DNA of 64,000 nt from a bacterium (GTDB lineage: Bacteria > JAMCPX01), in NCBI GenBank assembly GCA_021787665.1, contig JAJYLN010000013.1:1-64000 (forward strand), read 5' to 3'. A model generated the notes under the pieces. It saw only the letters and a program-made list of their open reading frames with translations. It searched no databases and was not told the origin of the DNA. Positions 1 to 7,829 of this stretch are shown here, piece after piece. How positions within the stretch are numbered: position 1 is the first letter of the stretch; the number at the start of each line of letters is the position of its first letter. Made by a program: the position numbers and the translations under genes.

Positions 1-66
1 TCCCCCGCGTGGTCACGTGGTAAAATGCTCCGGCATACAATATCCTAAATGGTCTTGACATAATAG

Positions 67-210
67 ATGCTTCTTACTTCATGTAAATACATTTGTCAAA
101 TGTGTAGGCTTGACCCCTATATTTTCCCTGAAGAGCTTATTAAAGATGTTTTAAAAGAACTTGACGACCCGGAAGATGACAGCAAAAAAAGATGGCTTTC
201 TATTTGTTAA
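67..210 (+). CDS. Possible small cysteine-containing protein (47 aa), unrecognised
   Basis: The frame opens directly after two in-frame stops and runs ATG to TAA. The product has four Cys residues near the N-terminus (CKYICQMC and the C before it) and an acidic, lysine-rich C-terminal half ending RWLSIC. An internal ATG at 100 would give 36 aa. I see no good Shine-Dalgarno sequence and recognise no family. It may be a fragment of a longer zinc-ribbon-type protein or a chance ORF in AT-rich DNA. Confidence 0.2.
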   Translation: MLLTSCKYICQMCRLDPYIFPEELIKDVLKELDDPEDDSKKRWLSIC

Positions 211-274
211 TGTTGATGAAAAAAAAGATGAAAGAGAGAAAATGATTTAAGAATAATATAATCTCATATGGTAA

Positions 275-526
275 GGAAAAGAAGGAGCAAAACAGGGATT
301 ACTAATCTTTTTTCGAAGAAACCACACTAATTGGGAAACTCAGGTTACTTTATCGGCAACTGCCGTGGGGAACAAGCAAGTCAGCAGTACTGGCCTTACA
401 CCGGCCCCGTATGGCCGTGAGGAAGATAATAGAAGCAGAAGTAACATAATTTTGCTGTCCTCTCCCTTGAAACTGGGGATCACTCAGACTGAGGCCAATA
501 ATCTGTTGACAGCCGGCGGTTTATAG
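275..526 (+). pseudogene. Remnant open frame, C-terminal fragment of an unrecognised protein
   Basis: An open frame of about 83 codons follows a stop at 272-274 and has no ATG start. Its translation reads like real protein: a run RRNHTNWETQVTLSATAVG, a segment REEDNRSRSNIILL, and the end TQTEANNLLTAGGL before a TAG. The polar beta-type pattern recalls the tail of a surface or pilin-type protein, but I cannot name a family. I infer that it lost its 5' end. Chance is possible. Confidence 0.25.
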
Positions 527-545
527 GGTTACATAAAAAATCCTC

Positions 546-1235
546 ATGGATACCTCGAGCTTAAAAGAGTTTATTTTACTTGTGCCTGTCATACTGTTCT
601 CTCTGACCGTGCATGAGGTCTGTCACGGCTATGTTGCGGATCTGTACGGGGACCCCACCGCGAGGGACACGGGCAGGCTGACCCTCAACCCGATAGCACA
701 CCTCGATCCGATAGGCACGCTCATGCTCTTTATCGCTCATTTCGGCTGGGCCAAGCCCGTCATGGTAAACCCGTACAACCTGAGAGATCCCAAGAAGGAC
801 ATGATATGGATATCCCTTGCCGGGCCGGGCGCAAACTTCGCCCTCGCTCTGGTGGCCGGGCTTGCGATAAGGCTCACGATGTTTTCCGGCGTCATCAACC
901 CGTCAGACCTGCTAACGTCATCCCTGTACTCTATGCTCATCCTCACGCTCCAGATCAATCTCGCACTCGGACTGTTTAACCTCATACCGATACCGCCCCT
1001 TGACGGTGCGAAGGTGTTGTTCGGCCTGCTGCCGTACCATTTGGAGCAGAAATTCGCCTGGCTCGAGAGGTACGGGATGGTCATCCTTCTTGCTCTGTTT
1101 ATTCTCGATAGCTTTACCCCCATCAAAATAATCACGATCCTGATTTGGCTGCCGGCAGACCTCCTTGCGTATCTCTTTTCCGGCCGGTCGCTTTTTTATC
1201 TATTAAATGTCCTGAGCGTGCTCCTGGGCGCATAG
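546..1235 (+). CDS. Site-2 protease family (M50) membrane zinc metalloprotease
   Basis: This 229-residue polytopic protein cleaves substrates within the membrane. It shows the two M50 signatures: the zinc-binding HExxH at residues 23-27 (HEVCH) in the first hydrophobic helix, and the NPxDG-type motif at 145-154 (NLIPIPPLDG), whose Asp153 would be the third zinc ligand. It is the short form without a PDZ domain, so it is not a full RseP. It lies 15 bases upstream of scpA, an arrangement common in bacteria where the protease precedes the scpA-scpB pair. The substrate cannot be read from the sequence. Confidence 0.9.
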   Translation: MDTSSLKEFILLVPVILFSLTVHEVCHGYVADLYGDPTARDTGRLTLNPIAHLDPIGTLMLFIAHFGWAKPVMVNPYNLRDPKKDMIWISLAGPGANFALALVAGLAIRLTMFSGVINPSDLLTSSLYSMLILTLQINLALGLFNLIPIPPLDGAKVLFGLLPYHLEQKFAWLERYGMVILLALFILDSFTPIKIITILIWLPADLLAYLFSGRSLFYLLNVLSVLLGA

Positions 1236-1250
1236 CGGTATGGGTGTTGT

Positions 1251-1970
1251 ATGACGGTGATGGAGGAAGACTACAAGGTCAGGCTGGATGTATTCGAAGG
1301 TCCGCTCGACCTGCTGCTCTTCCTCATCAAGCGCAACGAGCTCGACATCTATGACATACCGATCTCGTTTATAACGGAGCAGTACCTCGCATACATCGGC
1401 ATGATGCAGGTCCTGAACGTGGAACTTGCCTCGGAGTTCCTCGTTATCGCTGCGACACTGCTCGAGATCAAGGCGAGGATGTTGATACCGACACCGTCAG
1501 AGCAGGAAGAGGAGGCCGAAGACCCGAGGCTCGAGCTAACCAACAGGCTGCTCGAGTATCAACGCTTCAAGAATGCGGCCCTACAGCTCAACGACAGTGC
1601 TATGCTGTACCGGGACACATTCATACGGGGCATGCACGAGGACAGCGGCAATGAAGATTTATCGTTGAATATCGATGCAGATCCGTACGATCTTCTCGTT
1701 GCCTTCAAGTCGCTCATGGACAGGGCACGGGGAGAGAAGATAGCCTACATGGCGGTCGAAAGAATAAGCGTCGCACAGCGTATCAACGATATCATGGAGC
1801 GGATCGGTATCGTCAAGAGTATGGCGTTCGATGCGCTGCTGCCTCGTGAATACACGAGGATGGACATCGTGGTGACTGTCCTTGCGATCCTTGAACTATT
1901 GAGGCTGAGGATGCTACGCTGTGAGCAGAAGGAGCCGTTCGGGACTATATGGCTGTTTATGCAGGAGTAA
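1251..1970 (+). CDS. scpA: Segregation and condensation protein A (kleisin)
   Basis: ScpA is the kleisin that bridges the SMC head domains and binds the ScpB dimer in bacterial condensin. The 239-residue product begins with the diagnostic N-terminal pattern YKVRLDVFEGPLDLLLFLI and has the AATLLEIKARMLIP helix that contacts the SMC neck. The C-terminal winged-helix region (ILELLRLRMLR) would contact the SMC cap. A second ATG three codons in (1260) is an equally possible start. Its partners are scpB just downstream and smc at 49993, so all condensin subunits are in this window. Confidence 0.95.
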   Translation: MTVMEEDYKVRLDVFEGPLDLLLFLIKRNELDIYDIPISFITEQYLAYIGMMQVLNVELASEFLVIAATLLEIKARMLIPTPSEQEEEAEDPRLELTNRLLEYQRFKNAALQLNDSAMLYRDTFIRGMHEDSGNEDLSLNIDADPYDLLVAFKSLMDRARGEKIAYMAVERISVAQRINDIMERIGIVKSMAFDALLPREYTRMDIVVTVLAILELLRLRMLRCEQKEPFGTIWLFMQE

Positions 1971-1978
1971 GGTATTCT

Positions 1979-2111
1979 CCCCTCTTACGATACGAGGGCG
2001 GGGTACCCAAGCGGGGCTTGGGTCGGGGCGTCATGATCCTCAGCATACGAACCGAACAGGCAGAAAAAAGCTCCCTTGATCCCTCCTCGGTAGGGGGGAT
2101 AACGCAGAAGA
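1979..2111. repeat. Mosaic intergenic hairpin repeat, copy A
   Basis: The scpA-scpB gap holds three modules. The first is a CCTC...GAGG hairpin at 1981-1997. The second is a 29-base module at 2000-2028 starting GGGGTACCC, with a perfect 8-bp stem (2005-2012 with 2016-2023) around a GGG loop. The third is a G-run followed by GGGATAACGCAGAAG at 2096-2110. The same modules recur at 2763-2792, 21409-21531 and 24598-24786, so this is a dispersed repeat and not a one-off terminator. Confidence 0.6.
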
Positions 2112-2147
2112 ATGAGCATGGGTTATAAATAAACAGGGAGAATTACC

Positions 2148-2750
2148 ATGGAACGAGAGAAGCTTATAGCGATTATCGAAGCGCTCATCTTCGCATCTGA
2201 CAGACCATTGAAGGTGAAGTATATCGATCAGGTCCTGTCCATTATCGATACCGGGGACGTCAGGGTCGAGGACCTGATCGGAGAGCTCAGGGCCAGGTAT
2301 AGTACGGACAGCACGGGAATCGAGCTCGCGGAGGTTGCTGATGGGTGGCAGCTCAGAACCAAGCCGCAGCTTGCAGACTGGGTTAAGAGGCTGAATATCG
2401 TAAAACCTTCCAGACTGTCGACGCCCGCTTTAGAGACACTGTCCATCGTCGCGTACCGACAGCCTATCACCCATGCAGAGATCGACTACGTAAGGGGGGT
2501 CGATAGCGGGGGGGTAATAAAGACCCTGCTGGACAGAAGGCTCATCAAGATTGTCGGAAAGAAAGAGCTGCCGGGCAGGCCCCTTGTCTACGGGACGACG
2601 CAGGAATTCCTCGAGCTATTCGGGTTGAAGGACATAGCGGCACTGCCGAGCCTGCAGGATATAAAACAGATCAGTGCAGCAGAGGAGGAGCTTGAGAAGG
2701 CACAACCGGAGCTCCCACTCCCGACTCATGAAACTTCAGATGAAGAGTGA
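2148..2750 (+). CDS. scpB: Segregation and condensation protein B
   Basis: ScpB is the winged-helix dimer that binds ScpA in the SMC condensin complex. The 200-residue product has the family's two winged-helix domains. The N-terminal one covers roughly residues 1-80 (IIEALIFASDRPLKVKYI). The second contains TLSIVAYRQPITHAEID and the VRGVDSGGVIKTLLDRRLIKIVGKKELPGRP signature, here split across about 110-150. An acidic tail follows. A GGGAG ribosome-binding site lies just before the ATG. A 177-base repeat-bearing gap separates it from scpA. Confidence 0.95.
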   Translation: MEREKLIAIIEALIFASDRPLKVKYIDQVLSIIDTGDVRVEDLIGELRARYSTDSTGIELAEVADGWQLRTKPQLADWVKRLNIVKPSRLSTPALETLSIVAYRQPITHAEIDYVRGVDSGGVIKTLLDRRLIKIVGKKELPGRPLVYGTTQEFLELFGLKDIAALPSLQDIKQISAAEEELEKAQPELPLPTHETSDEE

Positions 2751-2762
2751 ATCCCCTTGGCG

Positions 2763-2792
2763 CCTCGTCAGCTAAGAGGTCCAACGCAGAAG
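2763..2792. repeat. Mosaic intergenic repeat, short copy C
   Basis: Between scpB and rnhB there is a CCTC...AGAGG hairpin (2763-2779) followed by AACGCAGAAG (2783-2792). Both match modules of the repeats at 1979-2111 and 21409-21531. The GGGGTACCC module is absent. Confidence 0.45.
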
Positions 2793-2822
2793 GATTCTTT
2801 GTGGTAAAAAAAAGTTTTGTTG

Positions 2823-3422
2823 ATGGATGTATCAAAAAACTTCCTCTACTCTCGTATCGCCGGCATAGACGAGGTCGGCAGGGGCCCCCTTGCAGGACCG
2901 GTGGTAGCATGCGCCATCGTCATACCGGATAACCTCACGTGTGAGCTCATCAAAGACTCGAAGCTCCTCACACCTCATGCGAGGGTCAGGGCCTACGAGT
3001 ATCTGAAGGAGCATGCGTTGTCATACGGCATCGGCATTGTCGATGAGCAGACGATAGACAGGATCAATATCAGGAATGCGACGATGCGTGCGATGGAGCA
3101 GGCGCTGTCGATGCTGGAACACGAGGTCGAGGTGGTTCTGATAGACGGAAACATGCGGATCAAAACAGAACTGCGACAGGAGACCATCGTTGGCGGTGAC
3201 AGGCTATGCCCCAGTATTGCAGCGGCATCGATAGTTGCCAAGGTCTACCGGGACTTCATTATGGAAAGGTATGATTCGAGTTATCCCGAGTACGGGTTTG
3301 CAAAGCACAAGGGCTATGGGACAAGAGAGCATATGGCTGCGATCAGGAAGTATGGGCCCTGTCCCCTACATAGGAGATCGTTCCTGAAGAAACTCTTCAA
3401 AAAAGAAAGAGAAGGGATGTGA
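2823..3422 (+). CDS. rnhB: Ribonuclease HII
   Basis: RNase HII removes RNA from RNA-DNA hybrids and starts ribonucleotide excision. The N-terminal active-site motif IDEVGRGPLAGPV is present, with the metal-binding Asp-Glu pair. Further matches are KDSKLL, the GGD..CPSIAAASIVAKVYRD region and the C-terminal YGTREHMAAIRKYGPCPLHR block. From the ATG at 2823 it has 199 residues, a normal length. A TTG at 2817 is in frame and could add two residues. It is convergent with the minus-strand TPR gene 4 bases away. Confidence 0.93.
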   Translation: MDVSKNFLYSRIAGIDEVGRGPLAGPVVACAIVIPDNLTCELIKDSKLLTPHARVRAYEYLKEHALSYGIGIVDEQTIDRINIRNATMRAMEQALSMLEHEVEVVLIDGNMRIKTELRQETIVGGDRLCPSIAAASIVAKVYRDFIMERYDSSYPEYGFAKHKGYGTREHMAAIRKYGPCPLHRRSFLKKLFKKEREGM

Positions 3423-3426
3423 GGGT

Positions 3427-4191
3427 TCACTTATTTTTTATAGACTCCAGCAGCTTCCGGGCGAGGGGCTTGTCGTACATGACCCAACCGGCACGATATG
3501 ACGGCGAGCTGAAGTTCAGCACCTCTTTGAGGATCTTCCGTGCCCTGTCATACTTTCCTTCGCTTATAAAGATCTTTGCGAGCGTCGTAAGCGGCATGGT
3601 GTAGCGCGGGTCAATCCTCATCGCTTTATCGATGTAGGTAATCGACTTGTGGTTGCTGCCCCCGAATGCGCCGGGGAGCTGGTAGTAGAGCTCAGCGTAC
3701 GCCTCCAGTACGAACAGCGATTTCGGGTTATACCGGTATGCCCGGTCGAGGTAGAGCAGGAATTCCGGCAGAATAAGCACTGCCTTTATAAAAATCTTGC
3801 GCTGCGCTATCCTGCCTATGTTGCCTGCGTACCAGAAACAGGCGTCGGAGCTTCTCGGATCGAGCTTGATGGCCTTCCATGCTGCGTCCCTGCCGGCCTC
3901 GTAGTCCTTCAACGCGTTCGTATGGGTAAGCCCCGCGAAGTCACCCATGGTAAGGTAAGCCATCGAGATGCCTGCATATGCCCTCGATTGAATCTGTGGC
4001 CGATTGTTTTCTTTTATGACCTGCGTATAGATATGGATTGCCTCTTGAATGCTGGCTATGTTTCTATCGTAATCATCGAAGACGTCCCTTGCCTTTCGGA
4101 GGGTCGCTGCATGGACCGGCATGCCGGAAAGGAAACATACTATCAGCAGGGCAGGGGTGAGGCACGGGTTCTTAAAACGAAAGCGCATCAA
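3427..4191 (-). CDS. Exported TPR protein, TatT-like (TRAP transporter T-component family)
   Basis: The 254-residue product starts with a Sec signal peptide (hydrophobic ALLIVCFLSGMPVHA, likely cleaved after AHA-type residues near 29). The rest is helical with TPR-like repeats (WKAIKLDPRSSDACFWYAG, DKAMRIDPRYTMPLTTLAK, IFISEGKYDRARKILKEVL). The LPGAFGGSNHK stretch resembles the TatT family, periplasmic TPR proteins first studied beside TRAP transporters. No TRAP genes lie nearby, so it may be a general scaffold. Its start overlaps the stop of the upstream membrane protein gene by 4 bases, implying co-translation. Confidence 0.65.
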   Translation of the reverse strand: MMRFRFKNPCLTPALLIVCFLSGMPVHAATLRKARDVFDDYDRNIASIQEAIHIYTQVIKENNRPQIQSRAYAGISMAYLTMGDFAGLTHTNALKDYEAGRDAAWKAIKLDPRSSDACFWYAGNIGRIAQRKIFIKAVLILPEFLLYLDRAYRYNPKSLFVLEAYAELYYQLPGAFGGSNHKSITYIDKAMRIDPRYTMPLTTLAKIFISEGKYDRARKILKEVLNFSSPSYRAGWVMYDKPLARKLLESIKNK

Positions 4192-6428
4192 TTGCTCACG
4201 CTCCGTCCCCGGATGACCCGCTGAAGGGCGCCGAGAGGACGTATCCTGAAGTTACTTATGAACAGGCCCAGCAGCTTTGCATGGTAAGCGCCGTATTCCA
4301 TGAAGTAAGAGGCGGGAGACTCTTCTTCCGCATGCAGTACGATGGTGTTTTTACCGCCGTGCAGATAGACTGACGGGATAGATATCCTGCCGATGTCTGG
4401 CGTTATGATGGAAGACAGGTCGAGTCGGGCTATCAGGGTTGCATCGTCGAATACATCAAGGGTACCTATCCTTGATGACGGTTTAGAAACGAAGAAGCTT
4501 ATGGTTGCGTACCCTCCGACCCAGTGCGACAGCCTGATCTCTGCGTCGATCAACATCGTTCTGTATGCCATGCCATTCGCGTAATAGTGCAGGGGGCCCC
4601 ATCCTTTCCCGAGGTATACGACGGGTTTGAGGACCGTCTTATCCTGATTCGGTACAAAGAACATCGACGTCGATCTGTCGTCGACAAATGGCTTGCCGCA
4701 CATCCTCGTCAGCAACTTATACAGGGCTTGTTCTGCTCCTTTATCGATACCGGATCGCAGGCGGTTTCTGTGGAGCAGTATGACGGAGACCTTGCTCTCG
4801 TTCAATGCGCTGAGTCCATAGGGGAGACAACGCCCGATGTCTCTCTTTATGATATCGCCGCGACTGAGTATCTCCGGTTCGCGGAACGCCTGCAGGAGCG
4901 GGTTGAGCAGCGTGAAGTCGTTGACCTTGTAGGGAGCTGTGGGGATGCGCCCGTAGATGACAGGCTTGTCGTGGTATGTCTGGTAGTACAGGTAACGGTA
5001 CGAATACCTTGTGTACGGTGGATTCGATCTTTTCCCCGAAGGAAGCTCGTAGATCGCATGTATCGCATTGCTGGATTTTATCATGTTATAGATCGGCGGT
5101 ATTTTTGCTACAGAAGTATCGAAGGGTAGGTGAGGTGTCACCTCGAGGGGTACGGCGATTGCAAGAAGTGCTGTCGCCAGGATGGATGAGACATTCCTTT
5201 TCGTGACGAGGGACAGCGCGCCCGCCGTAAAGACGGCAAGCATAAGCTCAACGTCGAGGCAGTACCTGCCGGGTGATCCGAGCAGATGGATCAGAAAAGT
5301 TTTCCCGATCAGCAGGTATGGCATAGGTACCAGGTAGTATGATTTCCTGAAGGGGATAAGGAGAGGGCCGTTTATCATGAGATACGGTCCCCATGAAAGT
5401 AACAGCGCCGCTACAAGAACCAGTATGAAGAGGCCTTTATAGCGTATCGTCGATCTCGACAGCCCGATAAAGGCGAGAACCAGCACGAGGTAGCCTGGAA
5501 AGACATACCGGGACGGCTGGCCCGTGGTTATGTCCGCAAAGAACCGATGCCAGAAAAAATCGCCCCGCGTGGGCAGAAAGTAGCCGAGCAGATCTTGCGG
5601 ACCGGCCACGGTAGCACTCGCCGGATCGTTGAGTACATGGGGCGTACCGGAGCCGGATCGGTAGAAAAGTACCGCGATGCCGACAGCGATGCCCCCGGTC
5701 AACAGGAGACCCAGCAGCCTTTTTTCTGTAGAGAGCAACTGTCTGTTTGACGTCAGGGCGTAGAAAAGAAACGCGATCGCAAACAGAACGAGGAACGATG
5801 TGGCTACAGACGGGGCCGACAGTACGCTCAGCGACGCGAAACACGCCATCAGGAGGAAGTCTTTCATGCCCGGTCGCTCTATGAAGCCGAAGAAGTACAG
5901 CAGAAACAGGGGTAAGAATTCTATCGTGGAAGGGCCGAGTGTATTGCTGGCGGCGAAATGGTAGGCGGAGAACGTGTAGACGACGCCTCCGACAAATGCA
6001 GATAGATCGTCGTCGACGAGCTTCCTGAGAAACAGAAAGGCGAAAAAGCCTGATAGCGCGAAGTGGGCAAGGATCAGCAGGTTGTAGGTGATAAGGCTGC
6101 CGAATAGAGGTTGGAGCGGCAGAGCACCGAGCTCATTGACCGGCGTCGACCAGAACATGGAGACGTTGTGTAGCGGATAGTACAGTGCCTGATTGACGAG
6201 CGGGCTCGTATGCAGCGTAAGGATGGCATGCTGAAACCACCACAGGTCCCAGAGGGACCTGTACGCACGGTCTCCGCCTATGACCCTGCTGCCAAGATGC
6301 AGGACAATCGGGTAGGTAAACACGAGCGTCAAAAAGGCATACAAAGCCAGGGCGAGCCACCAGGGAAGGTCGTAGGGCGTGTTCCTGTCTGAGACGATTA
6401 TGTATTTACCTGTTAAAGCCCTTCTCAC
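4188..6428 (-). CDS. Large polytopic membrane protein, possible GT-C type glycosyltransferase
   Basis: The 746-residue protein has about ten or more hydrophobic helices in its first 450 residues. An extracytoplasmic C-terminal part follows, with a beta-sandwich-like region near 610-710. The N-terminal GGDRAYRSLWDLWWFQHAIL, after the first helix and carrying Asp residues, resembles the first outer loop of GT-C fold glycosyltransferases and YfhO-like proteins. The start is GTG. It follows the MFS gene by 13 bases and overlaps the TatT-like gene, so the three form one minus-strand operon. The substrate is unknown. Confidence 0.55.
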   Translation of the reverse strand: MRRALTGKYIIVSDRNTPYDLPWWLALALYAFLTLVFTYPIVLHLGSRVIGGDRAYRSLWDLWWFQHAILTLHTSPLVNQALYYPLHNVSMFWSTPVNELGALPLQPLFGSLITYNLLILAHFALSGFFAFLFLRKLVDDDLSAFVGGVVYTFSAYHFAASNTLGPSTIEFLPLFLLYFFGFIERPGMKDFLLMACFASLSVLSAPSVATSFLVLFAIAFLFYALTSNRQLLSTEKRLLGLLLTGGIAVGIAVLFYRSGSGTPHVLNDPASATVAGPQDLLGYFLPTRGDFFWHRFFADITTGQPSRYVFPGYLVLVLAFIGLSRSTIRYKGLFILVLVAALLLSWGPYLMINGPLLIPFRKSYYLVPMPYLLIGKTFLIHLLGSPGRYCLDVELMLAVFTAGALSLVTKRNVSSILATALLAIAVPLEVTPHLPFDTSVAKIPPIYNMIKSSNAIHAIYELPSGKRSNPPYTRYSYRYLYYQTYHDKPVIYGRIPTAPYKVNDFTLLNPLLQAFREPEILSRGDIIKRDIGRCLPYGLSALNESKVSVILLHRNRLRSGIDKGAEQALYKLLTRMCGKPFVDDRSTSMFFVPNQDKTVLKPVVYLGKGWGPLHYYANGMAYRTMLIDAEIRLSHWVGGYATISFFVSKPSSRIGTLDVFDDATLIARLDLSSIITPDIGRISIPSVYLHGGKNTIVLHAEEESPASYFMEYGAYHAKLLGLFISNFRIRPLGALQRVIRGRSVSN

Positions 6429-6441
6429 CTGGCTGCTCCCT

Positions 6442-7734
6442 TTATCTGATCGCCGTCAATCTCCTGCCCCTGGTCTCCGGGAAGGCCCATATCCAAAGGC
6501 CAGCGAGGAGCGCAAACAGCGAGGCTATGGATATGCCGCCGCCGAGCCCGTAGTGCGCCGCTACAACGACGATGACGACCGGCGTAAAGAACTGTACCCC
6601 CCGGGCAAGGTTGAATGCGGTCCCCATGGCCGTGTTCCTGATCTTCGTTGGAAACAGCTCTGACATGAGGGGGCCGTACCCTCCGAAGAACCCGGTGCCG
6701 AACCCCACCATGAACATGAAAACGAGTATTACGGAGGGATAGTTCGCAATGAGGCCCCACAGCAGTGTTACCATCACAAGTCCGGACGCCATAAGGATCG
6801 CATAGATGGTAAACGCGGGCCTCCTGCCGAACCGGTCCGCGATGAATCCGAAGGTCGCGTAACCTACGAACCCCCCGGTCTGGGTTATGATCATCCACAG
6901 GCCGGACTTGCTCATCGAGAAATGCCTTTGCTCGTAGAGGTAGCCCGGTAGCCACGCGTAGGTAAACCAGTATGCCGACATGATGAACACCGCGAGCAGC
7001 AGGGACTTCATGAATGTCCCTGCATATGCCGGATCAAGGAGTGCCCTGAGCTTGCCCCCGGTCTCTTTTGTGACAACATCGTTCGATAGCGTGCCGCTCT
7101 CTATGAGGCGATTGCGCTCAGTCCACAGGTCGGATTCCGGCAGCCGCTTCCTTACCATGATGACCAGCAGTGCCGGCAGGACAGATACCATGAACGACAG
7201 CCTCCATCCTATGAGGGGCGAGACAAATCCGCCGATCAATGCAGCAAGCGCTACTCCCACTGGTGCGCCGGTTTGCATGAATGCGCCGAACCTGGCCCGT
7301 ACGCCGGGAGGGAAGGTCTCGCCGACATAGGTTTGTCCGGTGGCCCACTCGCCGCCCACACCTATACCGGTAAGTATTCTGAACAGCACGAGCGAATAGA
7401 AGCCCGGTGCAAGACCGCTCAAAAAGGTCCCTATACTGTACGTGAGGATGGTCCATTGCAGGACGCTCCTCCTTCCGTAGTGGTCCGCGAGTATACCGAA
7501 CACGATTCCTCCGAGTGCGGTCGCTGCCAGCGACGTACCGAGTATGTAGGAAAGGTCGATGTTGGAGAGACGGAGCGCTCTGCCGATAGGGATCAGCAGG
7601 AACGTATAGAGCGTAAGGTCGTAGAAATCGAACACCCATCCGGCCCATGACATAAGCAGGATATAGTAGTGCTCTTTCCCGGGCTTTTTGTATTCGCTCA
7701 ACAGCCTGTCAGCCATGTTTTTTACTATAGGCAT
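6442..7734 (-). CDS. MFS transporter, metabolite:H+ symporter type
   Basis: This is a 12-helix major facilitator of about 430 residues. The conserved loop 2-3 signature is GILADHYGRRSVL, and the repeat motif in the second half is FGFIADRFGRRPAF. The ILTGIGVGGEWATGQTYVGE segment is typical of the sugar and organic-acid symporters related to ShiA, NanT and ProP. An upstream TTG at 7752 is in frame but overlaps an inverted repeat. ATG codons at 7734 or 7716 (MADRLLSEYKK) are better starts. The substrate cannot be deduced; glycerate kinase is divergent from it, so an organic acid is conceivable. Confidence 0.8.
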   Translation of the reverse strand: MPIVKNMADRLLSEYKKPGKEHYYILLMSWAGWVFDFYDLTLYTFLLIPIGRALRLSNIDLSYILGTSLAATALGGIVFGILADHYGRRSVLQWTILTYSIGTFLSGLAPGFYSLVLFRILTGIGVGGEWATGQTYVGETFPPGVRARFGAFMQTGAPVGVALAALIGGFVSPLIGWRLSFMVSVLPALLVIMVRKRLPESDLWTERNRLIESGTLSNDVVTKETGGKLRALLDPAYAGTFMKSLLLAVFIMSAYWFTYAWLPGYLYEQRHFSMSKSGLWMIITQTGGFVGYATFGFIADRFGRRPAFTIYAILMASGLVMVTLLWGLIANYPSVILVFMFMVGFGTGFFGGYGPLMSELFPTKIRNTAMGTAFNLARGVQFFTPVVIVVVAAHYGLGGGISIASLFALLAGLWIWAFPETRGRRLTAIR

Positions 7735-7741
7735 GCCCGAC

Positions 7742-7769
7742 GGCCATGGCAAGGAATATAAACATGGCC
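7742..7769. promoter_or_regulatory. Inverted repeat between divergent MFS and glycerate kinase genes
   Basis: A perfect 7-bp inverted repeat GGCCATG (7742-7748) and CATGGCC (7763-7769), spaced 14 bases apart, sits in the gap between the two divergent genes. Its size and position suit a dimeric regulator's operator serving both. No regulator gene is adjacent. Confidence 0.3.
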
Positions 7770-7829
7770 AAGAAGGTCTGCCACGGTTGAACGTACAGTC
7801 GTTTTCTGCTAAAGATCCGAGCTGGTGTT

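Larger units (their letters stand above)
1..545. other. AT-rich intergenic debris upstream of the site-2 protease
   Basis: No convincing intact gene is visible here. It holds a 47-codon ORF at 67-210 and an ATG-less open frame at 275-526, both listed separately. Base composition is clearly more AT-rich than in the genes that follow, which fits decayed or acquired DNA. The last 20 bases before the protease ATG carry only a weak ribosome-binding sequence. Confidence 0.5.
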
